Shown piece after piece: positions 53,245 to 62,102 of a stretch of 64,000 nucleotides of DNA. The stretch lies in the NCBI GenBank assembly GCA_037189585.1, contig JBBCJA010000001.1, positions 186,001-250,000 on the forward strand. Reading direction: 5' to 3'. This DNA comes from JAEXNA01 sp037189585 (GTDB lineage Bacteria > Vulcanimicrobiota > Xenobia > Xenobiales > JADMJV01). The number at the start of each line of letters is the position of its first letter. The stretch's first letter is position 1. Under the pieces are notes generated by a model. The model saw only the letters and a program-made list of their open reading frames with translations. It did no database searches and had not been told where the DNA came from. The position numbers and the translations under genes were made by a program.

Positions 53245-54648
53245 ATGCCGGAAATTAAGAAACTATTGCTAGGTCAGGACAACTACCCTAAAGCCAGCCC
53301 AGTTCGAAGCAGTAAGCTGGTCACCAATGTTTCGACAGCGTCGGTCCAGTCAAGCCCGCAACCGTCGGTCCCTCGAGACACTTTTCAAAACGGCTATCAC
53401 GATCCCCAGGCGGACCAGATGAACGAACTTCGCCGGCGAGCTGCCGCTCGGACCCAACCTAGCCGAAACGCGGCGCTTCCGGTTGAAGCTCCGCGCCAGG
53501 TGACCGCCCCGAGTCACCTCAAGACTCAACAGACGCAGGTCTCGCCTGTCAGGACAGCCCCGATCGTGGTGGACCCTGGATACCCCCAGGCCACAGCCAA
53601 GCCTGGTCACGCCTCGCCCGTCAAAAGTCAGGGCGCTCCCGCGAAGGCTCAGCCGCCTCACGCCTCAACCGCCAGGACAGCCCCTATCGAGGTGGACCTG
53701 AGATATCCGCAGGCAGCGGTAAAGTCGGGTCACGGGTATGCTCAGCACCGGCCGGCACCTCGAAACACGAATTCCGCTCATGTCGCTCCTCCTGTTTCCA
53801 GCGGTGTACCCAAGCAAAAGCACGCGGCGCAACTGGCTGTGCTCCACGCCCATAAAAAAAAGTTCGACGTACAGATGGAGGCACAGACCAGGCCTCGGAC
53901 CCACGCCGTCGAGGCTCCCGAGGTCAAAGCCAAACCGCAAGTCAAGAAGTCTCACTCCAGCGGCGGCGGGAAAAAGGCCGTCGGCGGCGCCTTTACCACG
54001 GTCTCGGGAGCGCTGACGATGAAGAACGGAATGAAGAACCTCGCCAATGGCAACTACCTGGAGGGAGGCCTTCAGTTGACCCAGGGCGGCTTATCGGTAG
54101 CCGACGGCGTCAACGACATGAACCTCGCTCGAAAAGGACTCTCCGGAGCTCCCGTGGGTAAGGTGGCTACGCGCCTGAAGGTAGCGGGTGGCGTTATGAA
54201 CGCGGGGATGGCGGCTTACGACACCAAACAGGCGTATAACGCCTTCAAGAGCGGCAACGAAGTTGAGGGTGCCGAGAAGGCTTCGAGCGCCGTCATCAAC
54301 GCCATCTCCGCTTTCCCACCCACCGCCGTCATCGGAGCTGTTGGTGGAGTTGCTGACTGGGCGATGGCGGCCTCCGGCGCCGATGACGCTATGGTTCGTG
54401 CGTTGACCAGCGGTAAAGACAAGGCCTATCAGAAACAGGTCGAGAAGGACATGCAGCTAGCCAAGGTTCTCGTGAAAACCCCAACCGCCACTTTGGCGAG
54501 ATGCAATCGCGAGCAAAAGCAAGCCTATATTCGAGGCTTGCAAGGCCTCAAGGAGTATCGCCAGCACTTCGCAAGTCAAGGAAACACCAGAGCGGTCGAG
54601 GATATCGACGCGCACATCGCTCGCATCAAAGGCGCCTGGAGTAAATAG
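53245..54648 (+). CDS. Glycine-module protein with Pro/Ala-rich N-terminus (paralogue of 1133)
   Basis: 467 residues, AAGGAG 8 nt before ATG. Residues 1-230 are low-complexity, Pro/Ser/His/Gln-rich, with a duplicated segment TAPIVVDPGYPQATAKPGH (about 111-129) and TAPIEVDLRYPQAAVKSGH (about 148-166). From residue 240 the protein becomes Gly/Ala-rich: ALTMKNGMKNLANGNYLEGG and DTKQAYNAFKSGNEVEGAEK share the G-x3-L-x2-G-x3-EG module with the 1133 protein. The last 60 residues are a charged helical tail. No signal peptide. Long disordered N-terminus plus a hydrophobic C-domain recalls exported effectors or pore-forming proteins, but this is speculation. It is followed without a gap by a membrane protein gene. 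Confidence 0.75.
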   Translation: MPEIKKLLLGQDNYPKASPVRSSKLVTNVSTASVQSSPQPSVPRDTFQNGYHDPQADQMNELRRRAAARTQPSRNAALPVEAPRQVTAPSHLKTQQTQVSPVRTAPIVVDPGYPQATAKPGHASPVKSQGAPAKAQPPHASTARTAPIEVDLRYPQAAVKSGHGYAQHRPAPRNTNSAHVAPPVSSGVPKQKHAAQLAVLHAHKKKFDVQMEAQTRPRTHAVEAPEVKAKPQVKKSHSSGGGKKAVGGAFTTVSGALTMKNGMKNLANGNYLEGGLQLTQGGLSVADGVNDMNLARKGLSGAPVGKVATRLKVAGGVMNAGMAAYDTKQAYNAFKSGNEVEGAEKASSAVINAISAFPPTAVIGAVGGVADWAMAASGADDAMVRALTSGKDKAYQKQVEKDMQLAKVLVKTPTATLARCNREQKQAYIRGLQGLKEYRQHFASQGNTRAVEDIDAHIARIKGAWSK

Positions 54649-55341
54649 ATGTCCGAAATCGAAAACACACAGACCGAAAATGATCTTCTGAACCAACTCG
54701 TCTACACTGACTACCGAGCCACCGCCTTAGAACTAGGAACCGCCTTCCTGGCGCTGGCCGTCCTGCTGCTCGGACTTGTGCCGAACATGTTCGATCTGGG
54801 AAGTGAGATGGTGGCGACTGTCTCCGCGGCGGCGGGGGTAGTTCTTGCCGGACTCGTGATTTGGGTAAGTCACTCTTTACTGGCTCAGGACCGGGGGCTT
54901 GACCTGGCCGGTCGTAAGGTGGTGGAGTTCACCTACCTCAAGAAATGGTCCGGACTGACTGGAGTTCGGGTCTTGGCTGACTTCGACGACATCGCCGCTG
55001 TGTACTTGAACCCGAAGGTCAATCTCTGGTCTCCGCATCACGAATGGCTCTATCCCGTTGCAGTCCTCACCAAAGATGGCCGCTCCCTCACATTGTCGAA
55101 TCAGGCAACAGCCTTCGACCGAGAGAACTACGCCATCCCCACGGCCACCCAGTTCGGCGAGCTCCTTGGCTGCGATGTGTATCTTCCCGACGAACGTACT
55201 CCCGTAAAAATCGTGCGCCGAGGTCAAGAATTCAGCCTGGAGCCGAAGAAGCAAGATGTCGGTCTGCTGGGACGTTTTATCGCCTTGAGCGCGGTTGTCT
55301 TATTGGTGTGGGGGCTGTGGAAGTTGGCGACCCTGGTGTAG
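54649..55341 (+). CDS. Membrane protein, partner of the glycine-module protein
   Basis: 230 residues. ATG follows the upstream TAG directly, implying translational coupling. Two adjacent N-terminal helices (LELGTAFLALAVLLLGLVPN and VATVSAAAGVVLAGLVIWVS), a cytoplasmic beta-rich domain of about 120 residues that resembles a PH-like fold (VVEFTYLKKWSGLTGVRVLA, WLYPVAVLTKDGRSLTLSNQ), and one C-terminal helix (FIALSAVVLLVWGLWKLATL). No family name. If the upstream protein is a toxin, this would be placed like an immunity protein; a housekeeping role as a bitopic anchor is equally open. Confidence 0.7.
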   Translation: MSEIENTQTENDLLNQLVYTDYRATALELGTAFLALAVLLLGLVPNMFDLGSEMVATVSAAAGVVLAGLVIWVSHSLLAQDRGLDLAGRKVVEFTYLKKWSGLTGVRVLADFDDIAAVYLNPKVNLWSPHHEWLYPVAVLTKDGRSLTLSNQATAFDRENYAIPTATQFGELLGCDVYLPDERTPVKIVRRGQEFSLEPKKQDVGLLGRFIALSAVVLLVWGLWKLATLV

Positions 55342-56162
55342 CCAAAGAGGGGTGATCATCTCTCGAGGGCGGCTCGTCGGCTAGAACCGAGGGCGCGCAG
55401 CTCTGGAGTCCGATCAGGAGAGTATATCGGCGCCGAATCCGGCATCTTTACGGACCGATAGAGATAGAGCGGTCTTGAGATCTATCCCCTCATTCCAAGA
55501 CTCTCGCGCACGCCGGATGGTGTTGACGATTGTCATCATCACTTCCCAGCAGGCTTTGTCGCAACGACCAAGCTTTTGGCCAAACGACCGAAGGTTTCTG
55601 GAGTGAGTTGCTCCTGATTTACGGATGCCGACATGGCCAGTGTTGACTGTCTGTCTTCAGGTCCGATTCCACGGGAAAGCAAGATTTCTGAGTTCGGTGG
55701 CTCGGTTTCGAGCAGGCTTCCTCCAGAGCAGGAGCGATCCGATCGGTAACCCCGCCGGATGCTATCGAGCAGGGCTTGCGTGTCGGAGAAATTCGCAAAC
55801 CGCGTTGGAAGAACGGAACTCTCAGTCCACCATCTCGTAGTCGCTTGAGAAGCGATTCGACGGATTCTAGCCACGCCTCGGGGCCCATCGACCATGTCAG
55901 ACTCAAGTTCTTCACGTCTTCTGAGTTTTGGTGTTAAGAGAGGCGAGCTCCTCAAACGCAAAAGGCGGGGTGCCTCCACCCCGCCTGCACTCTCAGTGCT
56001 TGGTCGCGTCGGACAGTCGATACGTCCACAACCATCATGTCCGAACCTGGACACAGCCGACGCTGCGATGAGTCCTGACTCGCCGCGGTTTGCTTGGTGG
56101 AGATTCCACCAAGCAAGAACTGGAGTGCGGATTGGCCCGCCAGTGTCAATCGCGACCCTACG
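55342..56162. other. Gene-poor stretch with decayed coding fragments and duplicated leader copy B
   Basis: No intact gene can be supported over these 820 nt. Minus-strand fragments look like old coding sequence: from GTG 55915 MKNLSLTWSMGPEAWLESVE, and near 55430-55520 the text IDLKTALSLSVRKDAGFGAD, which resembles the 'KDAG' C-terminal part of AbiEii-like nucleotidyltransferases. They lie in different frames with stops between. Positions 55885-55953 are copy B of the leader repeat found at 52243-52311. The segment may be a second, more decayed nucleotidyltransferase module. Confidence 0.5.
55961..55986 (-). terminator. Terminator hairpin downstream of the Uma2-like gene
   Basis: Perfect 10-bp stem AGGCGGGGTG (55963-55972) and CACCCCGCCT (55977-55986) with loop CCTC. 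On the minus strand it is followed by TTT and, after GCG, another TTT. It lies 177 nt past the Uma2-like stop. Its sequence and position relative to the leader repeat match the hairpin at 52315-52348. Confidence 0.65.
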
Positions 56163-56723
56163 CTATCCAAGGCCTTCGAAGAAATCCGTGAGCGCAACTT
56201 CGATACCCAGGGTGGGTAGAGCTAGAGCTTGGCCATCTTGCCCCATTTCGCTAACAAACCCCTGCTCTGTCCTGCGATGAGTCGTCACGCTCATTCTCAC
56301 AGGATCGACGATGAGGTAATAGTCCAGCGACGGGATCTGCAGATAGGCGTCTTTTTTCTCTCCAAGGTCGAGTCGACGAGTAGAGCCCGACAGTACCTCT
56401 GCGACTAAGACTGGGTGGTCTTGAAACAGGTCGTCGAGAGGGTTGGGGTGGCAGATTACCGAGGCGTCCGGATAGTAAAAGCGTGTGTGTCCTGGTAGGC
56501 GGATTCTGATTTTCGTGTCCGAATTGTAAGCCCGACATGATCGGCCCCGTAGCCTCGTACCCAAAGAAAGAAGTACGTTGCTGGAAACTAGGTTATGCCT
56601 ATTCTTTCCACCGCTCATGGCGTAGACCACGCCTCCGAGGTATTCGTGCTTCACGTCAGCAGTTAGCTCGCTCTGAAGATAGTCTTCAGCGGAGACAAAG
56701 TGTGGCTGATCGGCAGTGCTCAC
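56163..56723 (-). CDS. Uma2 family (PD-(D/E)XK nuclease-fold) protein
   Basis: 186 residues. Uma2/DUF820 features: FVSAEDYLQSELTADVKHEY, LGGVVYAMSGGKNRHNLVSS, KIRIRLPGHTRFYYPDASVI with the catalytic Asp (PDAS), LVAEVLSGSTRRLDLGEKKD with Glu and Lys of the E-x-K part, then YLQIPSLDYYLIVDP. Known as a nuclease fold expanded in cyanobacteria and other environmental bacteria; biological role unresolved. It could be a solitary selfish or defence nuclease. No partner gene is adjacent; the nearest minus-strand feature downstream is the terminator hairpin. Confidence 0.85.
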   Translation of the reverse strand: MSTADQPHFVSAEDYLQSELTADVKHEYLGGVVYAMSGGKNRHNLVSSNVLLSLGTRLRGRSCRAYNSDTKIRIRLPGHTRFYYPDASVICHPNPLDDLFQDHPVLVAEVLSGSTRRLDLGEKKDAYLQIPSLDYYLIVDPVRMSVTTHRRTEQGFVSEMGQDGQALALPTLGIEVALTDFFEGLG

Positions 56724-56974
56724 TGTTCGAGTCTAACCCAGAGGGCTACGCCTGGCAAATGGACTACGCGTCGCGCGCGATTGACGAATTGTCGCAGTCA
56801 ATTTTGATGGGATAAGTCGGCGATTGCGGAGAGACACCCGTCAGTGCCTCGTCCGCACAGAGATTCTTTTGTGGGGGCCTCTTGGCGCGATGCAGGTTCG
56901 CTTGGGTTTTCTTTGATAGACAACTTTTCGAGACAGATCGTGCTCCATGTAGGAATAGCGGACACCTACTCCTA

Positions 56975-57049
56975 GCGAGACCCGCCCTCGCGGGGATCGA
57001 CCGTTTCGAGTCTTGACAAACTCAAGTTGACCCGCCTCTGCGGGATTTT
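56975..57049 (+). repeat. Degenerate type I-E-like CRISPR repeats, right end of island
   Basis: Copy 1 ends in CTCGCGGGGATCGACCG (to 57003); copy 2 is GACCCGCCTCTGCGGGATTT (57029-57048). The period is 49 nt. The separating text TTTCGAGTCTTGA recurs after copy 2 of the left end (51218 onward), showing that the two boundaries derive from one sequence; the left copy has lost about 11 nt of it. Confidence 0.6.
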
Positions 57050-57060
57050 TGTTCTAGTAA

Positions 57061-57131
57061 TGTCACTATCAGGAAAGCTGGCGGCGTTGCCTACGTCTGA
57101 GCTGTATCCAGCGAAATCTGGCGACCTCGCC
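57061..57131 (+). repeat. Two dyad units matching the left-end tandem array
   Basis: Unit 1: TGTCACTATCAGGAAAGCTG with dyad GGCGGCGTTGCC at 57080-57091. Unit 2, more diverged: dyad GGCGACCTCGCC at 57120-57131, exactly 40 bp on. In unit 2 the arms have changed together (GGCGA with TCGCC), so pairing persists although the sequence differs. Confidence 0.7.
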
Positions 57132-57240
57132 ACTTCGCGTTGGATATCCTCGAACACCAAACATTAGTTTCCATGACCGCGGCTCGAGTCCCGTCGTTGG
57201 CCCAGACAGGGTTAGTTACGCTCGGCGGAAATTATGCCAA

Positions 57241-60200
57241 GTGCCGATCCGTTTGCTTGTCGCTCTGACCTGGCTCTTGCTCAGCGTCCCTTCCCTTGCC
57301 CAGCTCGAAAGAGCGGAGCAACTGCTGCGTAGCGCTCGCCCCACGGAGGCTCTGGCCGCGCTCGACGGTCTCAACACTTCCGAGTCCACCATCCTGCGCT
57401 TCCAAGCTCTTTGGCAGCTGGAGCTGTACGCCGAAGCGGGGGCTCTGATGCCTAAGGTCGGCGACGTGAGACCCTCTACCCTCTCGGGCGCCCATGCCAT
57501 CCGCTGGCATCTGGTCAAAGCCACATACCACGGACATCTCCGGCAGTACCAACTCGCCGAGCGTCACCTCCGAGAGGGTTTGCAGTTGGCTTTGACGCCC
57601 CAACAGCGGCTCGAGGTGTTGGATGCGCTGATCAAGTTAGCCGTCGCTCGGGACGACTTACCCGCGGCCGAAACTTACCTCAAACAGACCGAGCCGTTAT
57701 TACCCCGCATCAGCGACGAGCTGGACCTGGCCAGACACCTGGCGCTGGTGGCTGTTCTGTCCGAGCAGCAAGGTCGGCCTGCCGACGCCATGGCCATGTT
57801 GACTTCCGTTCGCGAGGTCTATAGACGCCTCGGGCAACCGAGTTTGGCCGCTGTCGTGTCGAATCGCATCGCCTGGGCCGTTCTGCTTCGAGGCGACCCC
57901 GCCGCTAGCTTCGAGCAATTTCATCTTTGTCTCGACGAGCTTGGCCGTGCCGGCTACCCGGACGGAACTTGGACGACGATGAAGCAGCTTGCTTGGTTGT
58001 GCATCAACCAGGACCAACAGCCGGAGGAGGGGCTGCGTATCCTGAACGAGGCTGTCTCTCGCATGCCGTCAGGAAGGGAGCGCGATCGGGCGACTCTGCA
58101 ATTGGCCTCGGTGCAGCTTGCCGGTGGACGGCGCGCGGGGGCTGGACAGCAGCTCGAGACGCTGCTGAGTCAGCGGAATCTTCATCCGGTCGACAGGTCT
58201 GCCGCATTGGCTACCCTATCCAATCTTCAGCGCCAGCAAGGGCACCCGGAGCAAGCTCTCGAGAGCCTGCGATCGGCTATCGCGGTCAGGGAGGAGGCGC
58301 TTGGTCCCGATGCTCCCGGAGAGCTGGAGCGGGGCCGAGTGTGGACGACTAAGGGGCGGGTAGAGCGCGAGCTGGGTCGCTATTCCGAGGCGATCGGCAG
58401 TTTCCATCGTGCGGCCTCTCTCGAGGAGAACCCTTTTTTCGAGATGGTCGCTCGGCAAGGTGCGATGGTCACTTGCCTTTGGGCCTACGACCTGCCCGCG
58501 GCTCAAAAAGAGCTAGAGGTGGCTTTGGAGAGGGCGGGAGAGCTGGAGAATCTGCGCTTGCGAGGGAACGTTTACAGTTTGCTGATGGACGGTCTTCGCC
58601 AGGATAGTCACTTCGCTCATGACAGCCTCTTGCCGACCTCGGGAGGACTAGACAGCTTCGGTCCGCTGGGTCGATCCTTATTGCAACAGATGATCGCCTC
58701 CCCAGACAGCCTGGCAAAATACCTACGCCTGTTCGATGCCTGGATCGCTCGTGTTCGTGCTGCCGACATGGCTGTTGAGGAGGTTTACCTGGGCCTTACG
58801 AAGGCCAGTTTTCTGGAAGCCGTCGGACGTCTGCCGGAGGCGCGTATCCTCTGCTTACGTATGATTGAGGACGCGGACCGGCTGAAAGTGCAAGACCTGC
58901 GAATGAGCTCTCGCCAGGCTCTGGCAAATATCGAGTACTTCGCGGGCCGTCCCGAGGAAGCTGTAGAGCCTCTGCGGCAGGCGGCCGAGATCGCCTGGCA
59001 GGTCTCGGAGGCCGAAGGCCGCCGCCGCTCTTACACCTACGCGACCTATCTGCGTGAGCAGAAGCGCTATCAAGAGGCCCTGGAAGCCTACTCCAAAGCT
59101 CTCCAAGGGGCCACGGATAAAGCCGAAGCTCGCTACGGCCGGGCCCTATGTTACGAAGCGTTGGGCCGTTTGGAGGCAGCCAAGGCGGAGCTCGATCAGG
59201 CGGAAACGGCGCTGGACGGCAAGACCCGTCCCCTCTCGAGCGGGTTGATAGCCACCACCAGAGGGCGGCTCTTTCAGAGAGAGGGAAAGTTGGACGAGGC
59301 CCTGCAGTCGTCGAAAAGGGGCTTCCAGGCTCTATCGAAAGAGGGCATCCCGCCGCAGCTCACCGCCCTGGCTACTGAAGAGTACGCCCAGGCACTCGTC
59401 TTGAACGGGTTTGACGAGCAGGCCGTGTCGGTGGTCAGGCCGATTCTGGATAGGCTCCTGGCGACTCCGGGCCAGGATGCCGACCACTTGCGGCCGCTTT
59501 TCGAGCTACTCGTTTCGACCGCTCTACGCGAGGGCCAGCATCAGGAAGCGCTGCGATATCTGGAGCTGTCTCGCTCCTCGGAGCTGCTGGCGACGATCGA
59601 CCTGAGCCGTCTCGACCCGGACGATCCGGCAGTCCATTCCCTGTTGACCGACCTGCAAGAGCTTAGGGGACGCCTGGTCGCCTTGCAGGCCGCGACCCCA
59701 CGAAGCGAAGACGATCGACAGGCTCTGACCCGGGTGTTGGCTTCGACCAGGTCGGAGTTCTTCGCCAGGCTGGACCAGCTCAAACGTCAGCAGCCCGACT
59801 TCGAGGCCTTGGTCCAGCTTTCCGGTGCCGATCTGTCGGCCATTCAGAGCCGATTGAGCTCGGACGACACCTTGCTGGAGTTCTATCCGGCGGAGGATAA
59901 GCTGTACGTTTTCGTGGTGGGCAAAGCGAGCTTTCGCATAGAGGAGGTCAGCATCAACCGGTCCGACCTCACCGCCCGGATCCAGGACTATGTCGCTCTG
60001 GTGCGAGATCCGCGGAGCGACCTGAAGGCGGTCAGCGACACGTCGCAGGTTTTGCATGACCTTCTGCTGGAGCCGGTGCTGGCCGAGGTCGGCGCCGGGA
60101 CACGTTTGCGCTTGGTTCCGGCCGGGGCGCTTTGGCATGTTCCTTTCGAGGCCCTGCGGGATCGCGCGGGGAGGTCTCTGGACGAACGCTACGAGGTCAG

Positions 60201-60819
60201 CTATCTGACTTCCGCCGACCTGCTGCGCACGCTGGACGCGGCGCCCCGAACTCTGGGGCGCTCTCTACTGATTGGCGCTCCAGAGCTCGAGGATCTGCCG
60301 GGGGCGCGGGCTGAGTTGGAGACTCTGAAGGCACTCTTGCCGGGCAGTCTCAAATTGGCCGGAAACCGGGCCACGGCGGCCGCCCTGCGTAAAGAAGCCG
60401 TCGCCAGCGACCTGCTGCACATCGCCAGCCATAGCGGTATGGGCCGGGAAGCCGGTCAAGCCTACATCTCACTGCAAGACGGCCCGTTCGAGCTGGCTCA
60501 GGTCTACAGTCTCTCCCTCTCCCCCGGAGCCCTGGTGGTGCTCTCCTCTTGTCAGAGCGCACTGGGGGAGAAGGAGCCCGGGCGAGAGGTCACCTCTCTG
60601 GCCTCGGCCTTCAAAATCGCCGGAGCCTCAACCGTGGTCGCCTCTCACTGGGAGGTGGATGACGAGGAGACGACGCGTCTGTTCACGAGCTTCTATCGCC
60701 ATCTCCTGAAGGGAGAGTCGCGCGCCGCGGCCTTGCGAGGCGCGCGACTGGAGCTGGCGGCGCACCAGCCTCATCCCTATTACTGGGCTTCCTTCAGCTT
60801 GTTCGGAAGCCCCCGGTAA
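57241..60819 (+). CDS. Exported TPR-CHAT caspase-like peptidase
   Basis: 1192 residues. GTG start gives a signal peptide (IRLLVALTWLLLSVPSLAQ). Residues about 20-800 are tetratricopeptide-like helical repeats, visible in AERHLREGLQLALTPQQRLE, YSEAIGSFHRAASLE and QEALEAYSKALQGATDKAEA. The C-terminal CHAT domain (about 850-1192) has the catalytic His in LLHIASHSGMG (near 1064) and Cys in VVLSSCQSALGEKEPG (near 1104), then ASAFKIAGASTVVASHWEVD and the closing YYWASFSLFGSPR. Both catalytic residues are present. Most CHAT proteases are cytosolic and act in regulated cleavage or cell death; a signal peptide here points to a periplasmic or outside role. No obvious operon partner. Confidence 0.9.
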   Translation: MPIRLLVALTWLLLSVPSLAQLERAEQLLRSARPTEALAALDGLNTSESTILRFQALWQLELYAEAGALMPKVGDVRPSTLSGAHAIRWHLVKATYHGHLRQYQLAERHLREGLQLALTPQQRLEVLDALIKLAVARDDLPAAETYLKQTEPLLPRISDELDLARHLALVAVLSEQQGRPADAMAMLTSVREVYRRLGQPSLAAVVSNRIAWAVLLRGDPAASFEQFHLCLDELGRAGYPDGTWTTMKQLAWLCINQDQQPEEGLRILNEAVSRMPSGRERDRATLQLASVQLAGGRRAGAGQQLETLLSQRNLHPVDRSAALATLSNLQRQQGHPEQALESLRSAIAVREEALGPDAPGELERGRVWTTKGRVERELGRYSEAIGSFHRAASLEENPFFEMVARQGAMVTCLWAYDLPAAQKELEVALERAGELENLRLRGNVYSLLMDGLRQDSHFAHDSLLPTSGGLDSFGPLGRSLLQQMIASPDSLAKYLRLFDAWIARVRAADMAVEEVYLGLTKASFLEAVGRLPEARILCLRMIEDADRLKVQDLRMSSRQALANIEYFAGRPEEAVEPLRQAAEIAWQVSEAEGRRRSYTYATYLREQKRYQEALEAYSKALQGATDKAEARYGRALCYEALGRLEAAKAELDQAETALDGKTRPLSSGLIATTRGRLFQREGKLDEALQSSKRGFQALSKEGIPPQLTALATEEYAQALVLNGFDEQAVSVVRPILDRLLATPGQDADHLRPLFELLVSTALREGQHQEALRYLELSRSSELLATIDLSRLDPDDPAVHSLLTDLQELRGRLVALQAATPRSEDDRQALTRVLASTRSEFFARLDQLKRQQPDFEALVQLSGADLSAIQSRLSSDDTLLEFYPAEDKLYVFVVGKASFRIEEVSINRSDLTARIQDYVALVRDPRSDLKAVSDTSQVLHDLLLEPVLAEVGAGTRLRLVPAGALWHVPFEALRDRAGRSLDERYEVSYLTSADLLRTLDAAPRTLGRSLLIGAPELEDLPGARAELETLKALLPGSLKLAGNRATAAALRKEAVASDLLHIASHSGMGREAGQAYISLQDGPFELAQVYSLSLSPGALVVLSSCQSALGEKEPGREVTSLASAFKIAGASTVVASHWEVDDEETTRLFTSFYRHLLKGESRAAALRGARLELAAHQPHPYYWASFSLFGSPR

Positions 60820-61329
60820 CGGCTTTCGACTTGAAGGCACGCCGGAAACCGTTTCTCACCTCGACCGGTCTCGACATAGCCTCTTTTTCGATAGACCCCC
60901 TATTTCACTCCTTAAGCCGTGGATCAAGGCCTGCCGTATCTTTGTCGTCGGCCACCGTCCAGTACCGCGGTGATGGCAAGGACGACGGACACGGCGGTTC
61001 CCGGTCCAGGAAAGAGCGCCGCGACCCCGGAGCCGACGGTAAGCCAACCGGCCGCTCGTTCCTAACTGAAGTCGCCGGTGAGAGCGTCCTTAAGCCGGAA
61101 CCCGATACTAATTCCGGGTCCCAGTTTGTCTAAGAATTTGGATACCGACGCGGCTCTAGTACTGCCTCGACCGGCCAATCAGGTAACGTTATCCCATGTT
61201 TATAGAGGCAAGGTGTTCCTTCGCGATTCTTGTATTTCCCGAAGAAGACCATTGGAGCAGCGAGCTTCTGATGCCGCGTCTCTTTTGACTGGCTGGACCG
61301 CTACTTTAAACCGTAATGAGACCCGCCCA
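60820..61329. other. 510-nt gap without a supported gene
   Basis: Between the CHAT gene and a small ORF. Open frames on both strands are short, Arg/Gly/Ser-rich and unlike proteins. Paired-looking segments occur (for example CTTAAGCCG at 60910 and 61090, and CCGGGTCCC with GGTTCCCGGTCC), so a structured RNA or remnants of a lost gene are possible. No terminator with a clear T-run was found after the CHAT stop. Confidence 0.4.
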
Positions 61330-61482
61330 ATGACCGCGGAGGATTTTGACAATCTGCACCATATGCTGCGCGAGGCCAAGGACTTTTCCAAAGTTCAGGA
61401 CGCCTTCTTCGACCTCGCCGAGCAGTCCAGATTTTTTCTCGCCCCAGTTCCGGCGTCTCCCCTAACTAAGGACCTGCCCTAA
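61330..61482 (+). CDS. Possible 50-residue protein
   Basis: ATG 61330 encodes MTAEDFDNLHHMLREAKDFS and continues as an amphipathic helix (KVQDAFFDLAEQSRFFLAPV), with composition like a genuine protein, unlike the Arg-rich upstream part of the frame. No good ribosome site is visible, and the true start could be slightly upstream. Unknown function; could be a small cytosolic protein or a remnant. Confidence 0.4.
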   Translation: MTAEDFDNLHHMLREAKDFSKVQDAFFDLAEQSRFFLAPVPASPLTKDLP

Positions 61483-61548
61483 TTTCTTTAGAAGATATTT
61501 ATCTAACCCTGGTTGCAACTCCATCAGGCGAGGTCTATCATTTAAGGC

Positions 61549-62058
61549 ATGGTTTCACCCCAACGGGCACTTGTTGGATTTTGTATCGCGCTTCTACTCT
61601 CGCCCGCCCTCGCTCAGCCTGACCGAGGGCGGGGCGCGACGATCGAGGTCGCGCCGGGGTATCCACTCGCCTCGCCGCGCGCGCCTTCGTCCAGTCGCGT
61701 CGAACGCGAGAGACAAGCCACAGAGCATGCTCTCGCCACGGCTATGGTGAAGGGAGAAGAGGCGGCGAGTCTTTCTCGAGGCCTCCCTTCCATCCTGTGG
61801 ACTCGCTACACCAAGCTTCTGCTGGAGGGTTTTGAGCGAGAGACCTCCTCGACTCCAGCCCGCGCTTCCTTTATGAACGGTGGAGGAAGATATCATTGGC
61901 GGTATCGGGACGACGGCTCTTCAATTTCGGACTACGCCGATACCTACGACCGTTGCGACGGACCCGCGACTCCTGGCCAGGGCGTGCCTCCGGTGGATTT
62001 TACCTACCAGTACTCCAACAACGGATATGGCCCGCCCGCCCTGTTCCCGGCTAGATAA
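61549..62058 (+). CDS. Small secreted hypothetical protein
   Basis: 169 residues. Signal peptide VGFCIALLLSPALAQPDRGR with a likely cleavage after ALA. The mature part has a charged helix (RVERERQATEHALATAMVKG) and ends in a Tyr/Asn/Gly/Pro-rich tail (DDGSSISDYADTYDRC and FTYQYSNNGYGPPALFPAR). A single cysteine in the mature region. No recognised family. It precedes the HD-GYP/SARP gene by 44 nt on the same strand and may be co-transcribed. Confidence 0.6.
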   Translation: MVSPQRALVGFCIALLLSPALAQPDRGRGATIEVAPGYPLASPRAPSSSRVERERQATEHALATAMVKGEEAASLSRGLPSILWTRYTKLLLEGFERETSSTPARASFMNGGGRYHWRYRDDGSSISDYADTYDRCDGPATPGQGVPPVDFTYQYSNNGYGPPALFPAR

Positions 62059-62102
62059 GCCGGAATTGGAGGATTTTTGCCCTGAAAAAGGCATTTTCGA
62101 AG

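Larger units (their letters stand above)
56724..57240. other. Intergenic right boundary of the island
   Basis: No gene seen in about 517 nt. From 56975 it holds the CRISPR-like repeats and from 57061 the tandem dyad units listed separately. The first 250 nt show nothing recognisable. The last 100 nt should contain the promoter of the CHAT gene, but no -35/-10 pair is clear. Confidence 0.6.

Noticed and set aside
55539..56054. A 171-codon minus-strand frame
   Set aside because: Arg/Ser-rich, crosses the terminator hairpin and duplicated leader segment; no family. Treated as decayed sequence.
51100..57131. Integrase, transposase or tRNA attachment site for the island
   Set aside because: None found: no recombinase motifs, no tRNA gene and no classic IS ends at either boundary.
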